A program made the position numbers and the translations under genes. A DNA stretch of 64,000 nucleotides from Paracentrotus lividus (lineage: Eukaryota > Echinodermata > Echinoidea > Camarodonta > Echinidae), in contig CALNVZ010000641.1 of NCBI GenBank assembly GCA_940671915.1, positions 36,587,895 through 36,651,894 of the forward strand, read 5' to 3'. Under the pieces are notes generated by a model that saw only the letters and a list, made by a program, of their open reading frames with translations, was not told where the DNA came from and did not search any database. Below, piece after piece: positions 48,335 through 59,120 of this stretch; position 1 is the stretch's first letter; every line of letters starts with the position of its first letter.

Positions 48335-51300
48335 GGAGAGAGATAGAGTTCACTCCTGTTATATAACAAGCACAGGTTGTCATTCTCCTGGTTCACATGT
48401 GACGTGCATGTGAAGGATAACAATATTCTTATAACAAGGTCATTACTGTTGGTCCCCAGCATATCATTATAATAATGGGAGTTGATTGTATTTCAAGAAA
48501 GAGTTAATAAATTTTATTTATATTGCACTTTTAACAAAAGTTTCAAAGCACTATTATAAACACTTGTATTACTTGTATTATTTAATTATTTGTATATTTA
48601 AGATACTAAAGGGATTATTTTTAACAAGCCTCCTTTGTGCTTTCTAAATTCCCGCCACAATTGCATGTACTAAGAAGACAAATTGTTTGTAATATGTTTT
48701 TTAATGTGAAAAAAAATGAATGAATGAATGAACAAATTTGGATTAATAAAATGTATATTAATATGAAAACATCTCAGAATTAATACAAAAAGTAAGGATA
48801 TGAACAGATGGGCTTTTAGTACAGATTTGAAAGATTCAGGATTTTAGACATTAAGAAGGCACTCACCCTGCCGTCATCTGAACAGCTTGCAAGATAATCA
48901 CCATTCATATCCAAACTAACCTGGTTTACAGTGGTTGTATGCTGTACAAGATAAAACATAACAATGTATATTATACAACTCATTAGTTCAGGCACCACTC
49001 TCATCAGTACATAGTGCATCAACAAAATGACAATCCAAATAAAGTTGGCTCAAATTTCAAGTTATAAATGTCTTTTTTTAGCGTTTATGTACAATATACA
49101 TTTACTGATTAACTTTAACGTCACAGCTGATTGCAATCATTGGAGCTGAGTTGCAAACTAATTGAATGTACACATATAGGTGAGCTCACTTGATTCCAAT
49201 CAACTGTAACATTATAGACCTTCTCACATTTGCAATGATTTCTTGCTTCACAGATGGCAGACCTGACTGAGTTAATTACAAATGAAGGTGACAGGTAGGC
49301 CTAAAAAAAAAAGTGCTTTGATTTAATGATGAATGATTTCAGAGAGATAATGATTGTGAATGTGTTCAATGATTTGTGGTACTTTTACACACAAATGTTT
49401 TTAACTGAGGAGGTGGGTTTTTTTTCATAAGAGAAAGAGACTCCATGGGAAGATAACTTACCTTAGTGAATTCTTTCCCACTGATGTTGTTTCCTTGGTG
49501 ATCCAGAACTCTTAAAACTCCCCAATGCGTTCCTACAGCAAGAAACTGATATGAAAGAGAAATAATAAACAATTTAGGTTGGTTTACCCATTTGAAACAT
49601 TCATTCATGAACATGAACATGTCTATGGCTGCAAAGGCGCAAATTCAGGGAAATTGTGAAATAATCTGATTGCCCTGCTCAATCTTTAATAACTTAGATT
49701 TCCTAATTGCCGCTGCTTCTCCTGCTATTAGTTCTACTACTTCTTCTAGGTCACGGAAAACATTGTCTTGATTATTTACTTGTCATGCCTTCTTAGGCAC
49801 CACAAATTTATCCACTCCAGGCCAGTCTATCTAGAAATACTGTTCTGAGATCAGAAATCTATGATTACTAAACCAAAACATCTGAATAGCTACTAGTTTT
49901 TAAATTTGAAAAGTTAATTTTACAGGTGCTCATATTCTATTATTCAATAGTTATGATGATTTTAACAGCAAAACAGACATTTCATATCATTCATATACCC
50001 CAAATTGTAGATAAACAAGTCTAATTTTGTAATTTATAGTCAAACATCTTATTTAGTATGTGGTAACTATGGAATTCATACCTAGGCTACCAACCCTGGT
50101 GGACAAACGATTGAGAAATTGACAAGAATAGCGAAATTTAAAATGCTGCCTATAATAGACTAATTTATGCAATAATAATTATGCACAAATACAGGCACCG
50201 GTTTTCCAAGGGTGAAAATGCCTTTTGTTTTCCCCAAAATGTGGAAATTGCTCATTCTCACAAGAGGCCTTTCTATTAATAAAACTATGAAATCACCTTT
50301 GTGTGTACTGCTAAATAACTGGCTGCATCATTTTTCAATATGTCCTCCAGTGTGTTGCTTATTCTCTCATACTTGAGCTTAGGTTCATCTGCTTCTTCTC
50401 CGTTTTCATCATCGTCATCATCATCATCTTCATCATCCTCATCTTCATCATCATCATCTTCCTCATCCTCTTCTTCTTCATCTTCTGGTCTTCTCTCTGG
50501 TCTCTCCTTCTCTACCCCTTCCCATCCAGGCATGGATAGAGCGCCTAGCTGCTCCTGAACCTAACAGATAAAGCAAAACATGGTTACATCACTCGCTTTA
50601 TATAAGGTATAAATAAGCCACATTCATGAAAAAAACACAAAAATCAAACTTTCTTAACAAAAAAGGCGAGATCGATATCTTATTTCTGATAGTATAATAA
50701 TAGTAGGCTATTATAATTCAACATGTTGTCACATTTATTTATCATCATCATCATCATCATCATCTGTACGGGAGTATAGGATGATCCTGTGTAGTCTCCC
50801 GGTCGTCTCGCTTGGTACATTAATAAAACATATAACTGGTGCGTGGGTGGATGTCAGACTATGACAAAAAATTTTGTTGACCAAAAAGAATCGAGGTTAT
50901 GTTTGAAGGAGTTGATATTGGTAGCAGTTACTAGTGTTGTTGGTAAACTGTTCCACGACTGAACAACCCGTTTACTGAAAAAGTTGCTTCGAACATTGAG
51001 TCTGCAGTGAGTAGTGAAAAGTTTGAGATGATGGCCTCTTGTTCCTTGGTACAGTGATTTGACAAAAAAGTGTTCTGGGTCTACTCTATCAATTCCATGT
51101 AAGATCTTAAAGACTTGGATCATGTCCCCTCTGTCCCTCCGGTAATGCAATGAGTAGAGATTGAGCCGTCTGAGCCTTTCATCATAGGATAGGGTGCTAA
51201 AACCAGGAAACAATCTCGTAGCACGGCGCTGTACAGCTTCAATTCTCCTGTCATCTGTGATGTACCTGGGACTCCAAAGAACGCTACAGTATTCCAAGTG

Positions 51301-53053
51301 AGGACGAACCAAGGCCTTATACAAAGGCAAGAATATGTCTGGTTTGATATTTACAAGAGCACGCTTAATGAGGCCAAGCATTTGGTTAGCTTTCTGAATT
51401 GATGTAGATATGTGTTTACGGAAAGTTAAGTCTCTGTCTATTAAAACATCAAGATCCTTCTCACAGTTCACATTTTCCAATGTGACATTTTCCATGGAAT
51501 ATGAAGACAGAATGTTATTATTTCCAAGATGGAATGTTTACATTTTTCAGAGTTCAGAGGCAATTGCCATATTTGAGACCATTTCTTTACTTGTGTCAAA
51601 TCAGTCTGTAGAGATCGACGCATATCTGCATTTGATACTCTGGTATAGATCTTGGCATCATCAGCATATAGTTGAACAGAACTTGTCATCGAGTTAGGCA
51701 GGTCATTAACATACAGGGGCCGCGGAGCCGGGGGGGCTGGGGGGGCTGCAGCCCCCCCACTTTTTTCAGCCAACGTGTACAAAAATGGAAAAATGACCAT
51801 ACATTTGTGATTTTTAGCCTGTTCAGCCCCCCCACTTTCGGCTCAGCCCCTCCACTTTCAAAAACGCTCCGCGGCCCCTGACATACATGACAAACAGGGT
51901 AGGACCGAGGACACTGCCCTGCGGAATTCCACTCAGTACACTGGTCCAAGTTGACTTAGCTCCATCAACGACAACTCGCTGCAGACGCTCTGAAAGAAAG
52001 GCCTTGATCCACGAGAGTAATGGGTTACATATCCTTAAGGACTCCACTTTTTTCATGAGCCTGGCATGCGGTACAGAATCAAAGGCCTTTCTGAAGTCCA
52101 AATATATAATGTCAACAGGTTCTCCATTGCCCATGCTTTCTGTCCAATCCTCAAGTTGACAAAGTAACTGCGTCGTACATGAACGTCCTGGTACAAAACC
52201 ATGCTGAGCATCACAAAACAATTGTTGACGACTCATATGCGTAACTATGGCATCTCGAAGAATGGACTCCATGACTTTAACCACAACAGACGTAAGGCTA
52301 ATGGGGCGGTTATCGGCATCTTTCCTGCTACCTTTCTTATGTATAGCGGTAATGTTTGCAGTCTTCCATTCCGAAGGAAGAACGCCTTCCGTAAGAGACA
52401 TATTGAAAACTTTAGTGAGAGGTACACTGAGCTGATCAGCAAGTTCCTTTAAAATACGGGGGTGAAGATTATCTGGACCAGCCGATTTACCATTCCTAAG
52501 AGATAAAAGTTTCTTTTTAACAATATCTGCTGTGAAAATCACATTCGCAAGTACGAAGTCCTTGTGAAATACAGGAGGCTCAGGAATTGTGGAAAGATCC
52601 TCAATAGTAAAAACACTGCTGAATTGTTTGTTCAGTATCTCTGCTTTTTCCTCACCAGTAGTGGCTACAGTTCCATCCATTACCCATCTTACTTCTATTC
52701 TTGGTTCTGCTATTGACATACTTCCAGAAGGTTTTAGGGTTAGACTTTGCTTCTGAAGCTAGACGCAACTCAAAGTCATTACACAAATTCTGTGTCAGAT
52801 CTCGCAAGGTGTTGCGTTCACGTTTATATGTCTCATAATCCAATGCATTTGTCGATTCCAAGTATCTTTTCCAGAGTCTCTGTTTTCTCTTTGAGATGGT
52901 TAACGCTTCATGGGTCATAAAAATATTTCTCTTCTTGCCTTCACAGGAATAAAACATTACAATTATTGATAAACATATTCTTGAGGCATATAATTATAAG
53001 TTTTCATTGATAAATCTTTTAATTCTAATCTAATTCTAAGGCTAAGCTAAATT

Positions 53054-53129
<76 letters not shown>

Positions 53130-53574
53130 TAAATCTAACGTTAACGTTAACAGTTAACTGTTAGAATCTAACTTGTTAATTTGTTAAATAAAATGGCAGA
53201 GGAAATCTTTTTCTAAATGTCTTTGTTGAATCTTTAAATGAAATTAAAACATATAATACAGAGATATGTATAGTCCTGAATGGACTTAATCCCTTAACAT
53301 GTCTCATTCTCGTCATAAAGTCTCTCGCTCTCGAATCGGACACCAATATTCAATACCGGTACACCAAAATCAACACACGGGACCACAGAACAATTAACAA
53401 CATCACGTAACGTACATTTATTAATGTTTTCCCCAATCTTAATATACATTTCAAACCAATTTCATGAAATCACAGATGTAATAATTCATAATCGACACTC
53501 TTCCTCAAGAATTTTCTTCATAAACCTTAAAATACGGGAATATTGTTTACCTCAGTGACACCCCCTCCATCCAT
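28505..53574 (-). CDS. VPS41: VPS41, HOPS complex subunit (25 coding exons traced)
   Basis: VPS41 is the effector subunit of the HOPS tether on late endosomes/lysosomes. Exons in coding order: 53574-53551, 50560-50297, 49545-49462, 48941-48867, 48080-48011, 47751-47687, 47416-47297, 45746-45597, [one missing], 41173-41076, 40422-40290, 39990-39875, 39573-39455, 38203-38029, 37598-37423, 36763-36625, 35710-35660, 34542-34350, 33403-33263, 33002-32941, 32404-32330, 31662-31563, 31138-31094, 29566-29493, 28573-28505. All are GT-AG with compatible phases. Landmarks: an acidic run then EPKLKYERISN; propeller blocks DYLASCSDDGR, GEGPIRSIKW, LCWKDDNTLLIGWG; FYIVSPKDVVVARQRDMDDH; clathrin-repeat region IYEMILNEYL, DVFKLIHKRNLFDSI, AEFDRPRLLPFL; then ITGLLNNIGTHVDPI and a C-terminal RING. 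The acidic N-terminus is longer than in vertebrates. About 25 residues between GWGNTIK and SMFTTDF, known in the family, were not found. Confidence 0.95.
28677..28949 (-). mobile_element. LINE C-terminal fragment in the last VPS41 intron
   Basis: Open for 90 codons: GLRLMGHVLRREDDEPVKRA, then GIRGRPKITLTWKDMVKK and EEDAHDRKKW. This is the standard LINE C-terminal tail after the RT domain. No RT core or tail seen; a truncated relic. Confidence 0.85.
29138..29451. mobile_element. MITE, CAGGGTTCC ends, copy in the last VPS41 intron
   Basis: CAGGGTTCCCAGCATTTCG at the left, GCGAACCCTG at the right; the interior is built of ttccctgattttcc words. It is in opposite orientation to 24698-24992. Confidence 0.8.
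30202..30875. mobile_element. DNA element with AAGGGGCTTCAAACACATGG inverted ends
   Basis: aaggggcttcaaacacatgg (30202-30221) returns inverted as ccatgtgtttgaagctcctt (30856-30875), one mismatch. The 674 bp interior has no transposase frame. It lies in the VPS41 intron between exons 29566-29493 and 31138-31094. Confidence 0.75.
31700..32045. repeat. Pyrimidine-rich (TTC/TTTC/TTCC) tract in VPS41 intron
   Basis: About 340 bases almost free of purine runs; purine-rich on the coding strand. ORFs here (Phe/Ser/Leu) are composition artefacts. Confidence 0.8.
33848..34345. repeat. ~52-bp minisatellite, about 9-10 units, touching a VPS41 donor
   Basis: The unit ttacagtcacagggacatgg plus ggctggaggtggtacaagat plus gggatatttagaag repeats with few changes. 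The last partial unit (gatgctacagtta) ends within 6 bp of the donor of exon 34542-34350. A plus-strand 184-codon ORF across it, with repeating MGLEVVQDG, is antisense and not a gene. Confidence 0.92.
34600..35235. repeat. GAT/GGT satellite in VPS41 intron
   Basis: Two blocks of GATGATG/GGTGGT repeats either side of an exon echo at 34886-34943; a further block lies at 35360-35590. Long Met, Asp or Ile ORFs are artefacts. Confidence 0.9.
34886..34943 (-). repeat. Echo of the start of VPS41 exon 34542-34350
   Basis: On the minus strand, after ctacag, it reads YLDAFIFKKDPNQGKDYH against YLDALFQKDPNQGKDYHAMQ of the real exon, about 397 bp away. The acceptor AG and first codons survive; a 3-nt insertion keeps frame, then the copy runs into satellite. 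Confidence 0.85.
36481..36508. other. Perfect 13-bp-arm palindrome
   Basis: gttatattgtaca, two bases, then tgtacaatataac. It lies in the VPS41 intron, with no element boundaries around it. Confidence 0.7.
37650..37745 (-). repeat. Echo of the start of VPS41 exon 37598-37423 with its acceptor
   Basis: tgacggctgacaccacggtc, ggccattccttgattaactt, ggtaaaaccctgcagg repeat the acceptor half of the exon plus intron bases (agataatca) about 138 bp upstream on the coding strand. Small deletions break the frame. Confidence 0.85.
37957..38012 (-). repeat. Echo of the middle of VPS41 exon 38203-38029
   Basis: ctcataaatggctttagaga, gtcttaagtccccatttgg and tatgtattgactgat match ctcatagatagccttagaga, gtctcatgtctccctttgg and tacatattgactgat of the exon, shifted 107 bp. 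No splice site of its own. Confidence 0.8.
38688..39413. mobile_element. DNA element with TCAGGGTACACC inverted ends
   Basis: tcagggtacacc (38688-38699) and ggtgtaccctga (39402-39413) are perfect 12-bp inverted ends around 726 bp. Inside, ttcggagaggac occurs twice. No transposase. It sits between VPS41 exons 39573-39455 and 38203-38029. Confidence 0.75.
40595..40975. repeat. CAT/CCA satellite in VPS41 intron
   Basis: ATCATCACC, (CCA)n and (CTC)n runs. The ORF of Met/Val on minus is an artefact. Confidence 0.9.
44286..44650 (-). repeat. Two direct echoes of VPS41 exon 45746-45597 plus (GA)n
   Basis: Starting at 44286 (caaatggtatttcccaatcc) and 44548 (tttgatggtatttccccatc), the exon end and donor (ttac) are repeated with gagtagagtattatcatct, atagattacatcgatatatc and a (GA)n run in between (44385-44440). 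The exon's coding is partly kept (the second copy reads GWGNTIK). Confidence 0.85.
44651..44675. other. Assembly gap, 25 N
   Basis: 25 N, a fixed-size placeholder; the true length is unknown. Confidence 0.99.
44676..45420. repeat. Noisy stretch with three inverted echoes of VPS41 exon 45746-45597
   Basis: About 44746-44834, 44893-44985 and 45286-45368 carry gatatatcgatgt, atgctggaa, gataata, catcggagtgggg-like words. These are the reverse complement of the exon's plus-strand form, each followed by CT-rich tracts. Frequent one-base changes suggest unpolished single-read sequence next to the gap. Confidence 0.65.
46760..47290. repeat. ATC/ATTATC/CTC satellite ending at a VPS41 donor
   Basis: (ATCATCACCATT)n then (CTCCTC) and (ATC)n runs; the tract ends 6 bp before the donor of exon 47416-47297. 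ORFs in all frames are artefacts. Confidence 0.92.
48200..48335 (+). mobile_element. SINE-like tail ending in (ATT)n
   Basis: gctctatgtaaagcgcataaagc and tgcactatataagaacc followed by (ATT)n resemble the 3' tails of invertebrate SINEs. No Pol III boxes were found upstream, so it is truncated. Confidence 0.45.
50854..52957 (-). mobile_element. 5'-truncated CR1/Jockey-type LINE in VPS41 intron 1
   Basis: Three open pieces on minus. 52957-52652 is the linker before RT (KPKTFWKYV-like NPKTFWKYVNSRTK). 52719-51880 holds RT with GKSAGPDNLHP, DIIYLDFRKAFDSVPH and SGIPQGSVLGPTLF. After a nested MITE, 51713-50854 holds the YADDAKIYTRV box and the C-terminal RT/thumb region (RPHLEYCSVLWSP). The endonuclease domain is absent. 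Frames are largely intact apart from the insertion and a few breaks, so the copy is fairly young. Confidence 0.88.
51714..51880. mobile_element. MITE nested in the LINE RT domain
   Basis: CAGGGGCCGCGGAGC (51714) and GCTCCGCGGCCCCTG (51880) are perfect inverted 15-mers. Flanking acata on both sides suggests a target duplication. 167 bp, G/C-rich ends. It splits the RT between motif B (GPTLF) and the YADD box. It is present also in copy 2 at 57735-57895. Confidence 0.88.
53059..53124 (-). repeat. Poly-A tract (65 nt on minus) in VPS41 intron 1
   Basis: An almost pure T run on plus, repeated at about 59061-59118 in copy 2. It probably ends another retroposon; no body could be assigned. Confidence 0.9.
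53551..53574 (-). CDS. VPS41: VPS41 first coding exon
   Basis: agtgaagATGG start, eight codons MDGGGVTE, donor GTAAAC. It joins in phase 0 to VQEQLGALSMPGW of the exon at 50560, upstream of the acidic tract. Chosen because that exon begins right after a ttag acceptor and stays open upstream of its own Met. The alternative start is the Met at 50533. Confidence 0.75.
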
Positions 53575-56500
53575 CTTCACTCTGATGAATATTCATGAGA
53601 TGAGAAATTATTGTTCCGCGTATTTCTCAAATGCTTTGCAATTATTAGAAATAATTATAAACCATTTAAACTAATCTATTTAAATAAATTAAATGCCATA
53701 CATTTTTCTTTTGAATGAAATGGAAGCCTCAATATATAATTTCATCGTAAAGGTTATGAACTTATTTATGTGCGGAGGCATATTTTCAGTCTTGGTGAGC
53801 CTTTGCTAGATATATTTACATACAGAATGAAGCTGTGGGATTATGATTGCTGTAATACAACACCGTACAACCATTTTCTGACGTTCAAAAGGCTCGAAAT
53901 TTGGTAAGAGAAATACCTAATATATTTTATTCATGTTTATTCCGTACAACATAGTCTATAGACGCTGTAGTTGAAGCCAGAAATATGAAATTCTTGATTT
54001 ATTAGCATAATTTATCTTCTGTTGCACGTGCATTTATTGTGATTTTATTTTATGAAAATCAGGATCTGTGTGAAGACCGCATCAATAATCTAGGGGTCCC
54101 GAAGTAATTTTTTTTTCTTCAGCCAGGGTCCAGACAAATAAATTGCCATCACCCTCTTGCCGAGGTCAATCTAGGAAAGTGAGACACATATATTTGAATT
54201 TATCATGTCACAAGAGTATTCTTTTGTCAGAGATTCTATCTGTTGAGCCAGCGAATGGTGAGTGAATTAATTTATTAGGAAAATGATTTGATTGTAATTA
54301 ATGTAGACTCTCTCTTATCATTGAATTAGCATAATTTATATATTCCTCTGTATCTACTCATCTGATATTTTAACTCTTGTAATGTTGATGATGTATTTTG
54401 ATATAAATCATCATACCATTATCTGTTAAGATTATAATCATAATGCAAGGGTCATTTATTATCCAATAAGTCGAGAAATCGAGGGAGCGTTTATCTGCTG
54501 GCTGGTTTGGCTGTCATAAACGTCTGCACGTTTGTGCCAAACAGTAATTGTGTGTGCTTTGTGTCTTGGCCTTGCGTCAACACATATGGACGGCTTTTCT
54601 TGTCTGCAGCAGTCTAAAGTGGCTGCTGGGCTGGGGAGGCTGATATTGTTTGGGGTTCGGAGTGCTCAATGTTTGTGTGGGTGATAGATTTTTCTTTGTT
54701 CAGTCCATGCTATGGTAGAGCTTCTGTGTTGACTGTTGATGATAATGATATATATCCATCAAAAGGCATAAACGCTTTTACTCAATGTTTTAATAGTTTT
54801 AACTATTATTTTATCGATCAAATTTGTCAATTAATATTGAAATTTAGAAATTTACAACATGTATTTTTATTTTGTCTGTTGGAAATGTACAGCTTATTTA
54901 ACTGGACTCTGGAGCTGGAGAATAGTTTAACTACAGAGAGAGAGAGAGAGAGGGAGATATTGAAGTATAGTTAATTGCCCATGAAATAATAGTGAATTTT
55001 CATTAAAAAAGTATAGATCTAGGCCTACTAAGAAAATCCTATACAAGCCAGTATGACGAGTTGTGAGCCTGATCATTGTCAGATGCTGATGAGTGGGGGA
55101 AATAATGGTTGAAACAAGAAATGAAGAATATAATGAATATTTAACATTATATACTTTCTTTAATATCTAGAATAAGAAATAAAAAATATGTATACTTTCT
55201 GTAATATATTTGCCTTTTTTTAACCATATAAATTGTTTAATTGTAGTAATGTTAGTTGTCTAAATAAGAGATAGTTCAACCAAATCATTTGCAAACTCTC
55301 TCAAGAAATTATATTTATTTAAATCACATTATCCAAGCTAGCATAAATTATCCTTTAAATGTTAACTCCTAAATATTCCATATTGTAATAAAAGTCGGAG
55401 TGAAAATTTTCTAGTATTTTTTTATGAGTAGATAAAAAATTGATGAATTGAAATAATTTAGAGATCTACATGTATGCTAACATTATAAAATTTAATGATA
55501 AATTGTGAAATCTTATTATGAATTGATGTTATTTTTGTTATCAAAATTAGTAGTTGGAGGTGAAAATTCATTTTTAGGTCATGACGAATCATTACAAGTA
55601 CTAAGTAATCTGTGTCTGTCACATTTGGGGGCAAGACAATAATGAATGGCATTTGGCTGGTGCATGAAATTCACTCAAGCATTCATTGTACTTTTTGTCT
55701 TTGTATTGTATACCTTGTACCTTGTAGAAATAATCCAAAAGCAGTTAGTTTGGAAGCTAAAATTTGATGTAATGTTTCCTCAGTTTCATAAGAACAACAG
55801 GTGTCACAAGGGGAGGGGAGGGAGGGGGAGGGGCATGCTCAGACTAAACTTTTTTTTTTTAGTTTATGGCCAGTTGTAGCCTACAGTGCATAATTTCAAG
55901 AAAAAAATCTCAGATTTTTCTGTCACTGGAAAAAAACTTTCCTTTTTTGCTAGGATTCACTTTTTAAGTATTTCATGAAGTTTGACAAATCATAATCCTT
56001 TGATCTTGAATTATGTATTTCATCCATTGAACATTTTCTAAACCTCATAAAACAAATGATTTGCTGCAAAACTTTTTCTGTCAAAAAAAAAGAAGAGTAA
56101 ATCGATAAAGGAAAAGAATTTTTAAAAATCAATTATTTTGCGTATAGCCTTGACTATTTGCTGGTGACTTGTGTCTCAATTTTTATATGTGATGAATCAC
56201 AAATCTTATGTATGTATTTAATTTTCTCCAAACAGACATGTTGTGTTTCAAATTTGTATTTTTGAACCAATGAGACTGTAGTTTGAAAATGTCAAACCTT
56301 TCAAAGGGAGGAACAGTCCTGTTTGACGGTGTGTATGGGAGCATGGTGAACAAATGCAAATTTTTCTTTGCTTTGGCAGCTCTTACGTGTTCTCTAGGGA
56401 ACCCTATTTGTGTGCTTCCATCTAATCTAGGTTCGGCGACCGAAAGCCAGCAAATGTCATCTGGATACTCCATGTAATACCTAATGCCCTCGCCACTGAC

Positions 56501-56757
56501 ATATCATCCTCATGTAATCACCATTATGCAAGAATCGGATTCCTACCAATGCAGTATCGATATTCAGTGATATTTTTACTTTACATTTTACTCTAAAAGG
56601 CTATGAATAGATATACAAGAGCTTTCGGAGGAGATGAATAATTTTGGTATTACCAGTCCTAATCTATATGAATTCAATTTTCCTGTACATGTATGTGCAT
56701 AAAATAAACATACAAATTTATGCTATTCCTTTTTTTTTTTTTTTTTTTTTTTTTTTT
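53575..56757. other. VPS41 5' flank and unassigned sequence, copy 1
   Basis: Leader/promoter of VPS41 should lie just above 53574. Beyond it is AT-rich sequence with a GA run (54935), a GGGGAGG block (55809-55833) and a 77-codon ORF at 55646 (MAFGWCMKFTQAF) repeated exactly in copy 2 up to its end. No recognised gene. Confidence 0.5.
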
Positions 56758-59057
56758 CCATGTTGTATTATATATTATATATTACCATCATATTGTAGAA
56801 GATAATGGAATAGATATAGATGTGATAGAGATACGTCTCGCTTGGTAACATATAATATAATGGTGCGTGGGTGATGATGATATGAAATTAAGAATATGAC
56901 CAAAAGAATCGAGGTTATGTTTTGAAGAGATTGATATTGGTAGCAGTTACTAGTGTTGTTGGTAAACTGTTCCAACGACTGAACAACCAGTATTCATGAA
57001 AAAGTTGCTTCGAACATTGAGTCTGCAGTGAGTAGATAGAAGTTTGAGATGATGGTCATTGTTCCTTGGTACATGTGATTTGACAAAAAAGTGTTCTGGG
57101 TCTACTCTATCACATTCCATGTTAAGATCTTAAAGACTTGGATCATGTCCCCTCTGTCCTTCCGGTAATGCAATGAGTAGAGATTGAGCCAGTCTGAGCC
57201 TTTCATCATAGATAGGGTGCTAAAACCAGGAAACAATCTCGTAGCACGGCGCTGTAACGCTTCAATTCTCCTGTCTCATCTGTGATGTACCTGGGACTCC
57301 AAAGAACGCTACAGTATTCCAAGTGAGGACGAACAAGCCTTATACAAAGGCAAGAATATGTCTGGTTTGATATTTACAAGAGCACGCTTAATGAGGCAAG
57401 CATTTGGTTAGCTTTCTGAATTGATGTAGATATGTGTTTACGGAAAAGTTAAGTCTCTGTCTATTAAACTCAAGATCCTTCTCACAGTTCACATTTTCCA
57501 AATGTGACATTTTCCATGGAATATGAAGACAGAATGTTATTATTTCCAAGATGGAATGTTTACATTTTTCAGAGATTCAGAGGCAATTGCCATATTTGAG
57601 ACATTTCTTTACTTGTGTCAATCAGTCTGTAGAGATCGACGCATATCTGCATTGATACTCTGGTATAGATTTGGCATCATCAGCATATAGTTGAACAGAA
57701 CTTTGTCATCGAGTTAGGCAGGTTCATTACATACCAGGGGCGCGGAGCCGGGGGGCCTGGGGGGGCTGCAGCCCCCCACTTTTTTCAGCCAACGTGTAAA
57801 AAATGGAAAAATGACCATACATTTGTGATTTTTAGCCTGTTCGGCCCTCACTTTCGGCTCAGCCCCTCCACTTTCAAAACGCTCCGCGGCCCCTGACATA
57901 CATGACAAACAGGGTAGGACCGAGGACACTGCCTGCGGATTTCCACTCAGTAACTGGTCAAGTTGACTTAGCTCCTCAAGACAACTCGCTGCAGACGCTC
58001 TGAAAGAAAGGCCTTGATCCACGAGAGTAATGGGTTACATATCCTTAAGGCTCCACTTTTTTCATGAGCCTTGGCATCGGTAACAGAATCAAAGGCCTTT
58101 CTGAAGTCCAAATATATAATGTCAACAGGTTCTCCATTGCCATGCTTTCTAGTCCTAATTAGTGACAAAGTAACCTGCGTCGTACATGAACGTCCTGGTA
58201 CAACCACATGCTGAGCATACAAAAAAATTGTTGACGACTCATATGCGTAACTATGGCATCTCGAAGAATGGACTCCATGACTTTAACCACAACAGACGTA
58301 AGGGCTAATGGGGCGGTTATCGGCATCTTTCTGCTACTTTCTTATGTATAGCGGTAATGTTTGCAGTCTTCCATTCCGAAGGAAGAACGCCTTCCGTAAG
58401 AGACATATTGAAAACTTTAGTGAGAGGTACACTGAGGCTGATCAGCAAGTTCCTTTAAAATACGGGGTGAAGATTATCTGGACCAGCGATTTACCATTCC
58501 TAAGGATAAAAGTTTCTTTTTAACAAATATCTGCTGTGAATCACATTCGCGAAGTACGAAGTCCTTGTGAATACAGGAGGCTCAGGAATTGTGGAAAGTC
58601 TCAATAGTAAAACACTGCTGAATTGTTTGTTCAGTATCTTGCTTTTTTCCTCAACCAGTAGTGGCTACAGTTCCATCCATTACCCCATCTTACTCTATTC
58701 TTGGTTTCTGCTATTGACATAACTTCCAGAAGGTTTTAGGGTTAGACTTTGCTTCTGAAGCTAGACGCAACTCAAGTCATTACATACAAATTCTGTGTCG
58801 ATCTCGCAAGTGTTTGCGTTCACGTTTTATATGTCTCATAATCCAATGCATTTGTCGATTCCAAGTATCTTTCCAGAGTCTCTGTTTTTCTCTTTGAGAA
58901 GGTTAACGCTTCATGGGTCATAAAAATATTTCTCTTTCTTGCCTTTCACAGGAATAAAACATTACAATTAATTGATAAACATATTCTTGAGGCATATAAT
59001 TATAAGTTTCATTGATAAATCTTTTAATTCTAATCTAATTTAAGGCTAAGCTAAATT

Positions 59058-59120
<63 letters not shown>

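Larger units (their letters stand above)
50721..56757. repeat. ~6.0-kb segment, copy 1 of a direct duplication
   Basis: Covers the LINE, nested MITE, poly-T, VPS41 exon 1, its upstream region and a second poly-T (about 56730-56758). Everything recurs in order in 56758-62742. Copy 1 keeps longer open LINE frames and is the better sequence. Confidence 0.95.

Noticed and set aside
50340-50558. Poly-Ser plus-strand ORF
   Set aside because: Antisense of the acidic VPS41 exon.
55646-55879. 77-codon ORF MAFGWCMKF..., also at 61634
   Set aside because: Conserved only because the whole 6-kb segment is duplicated; no homology, splice evidence or start context.
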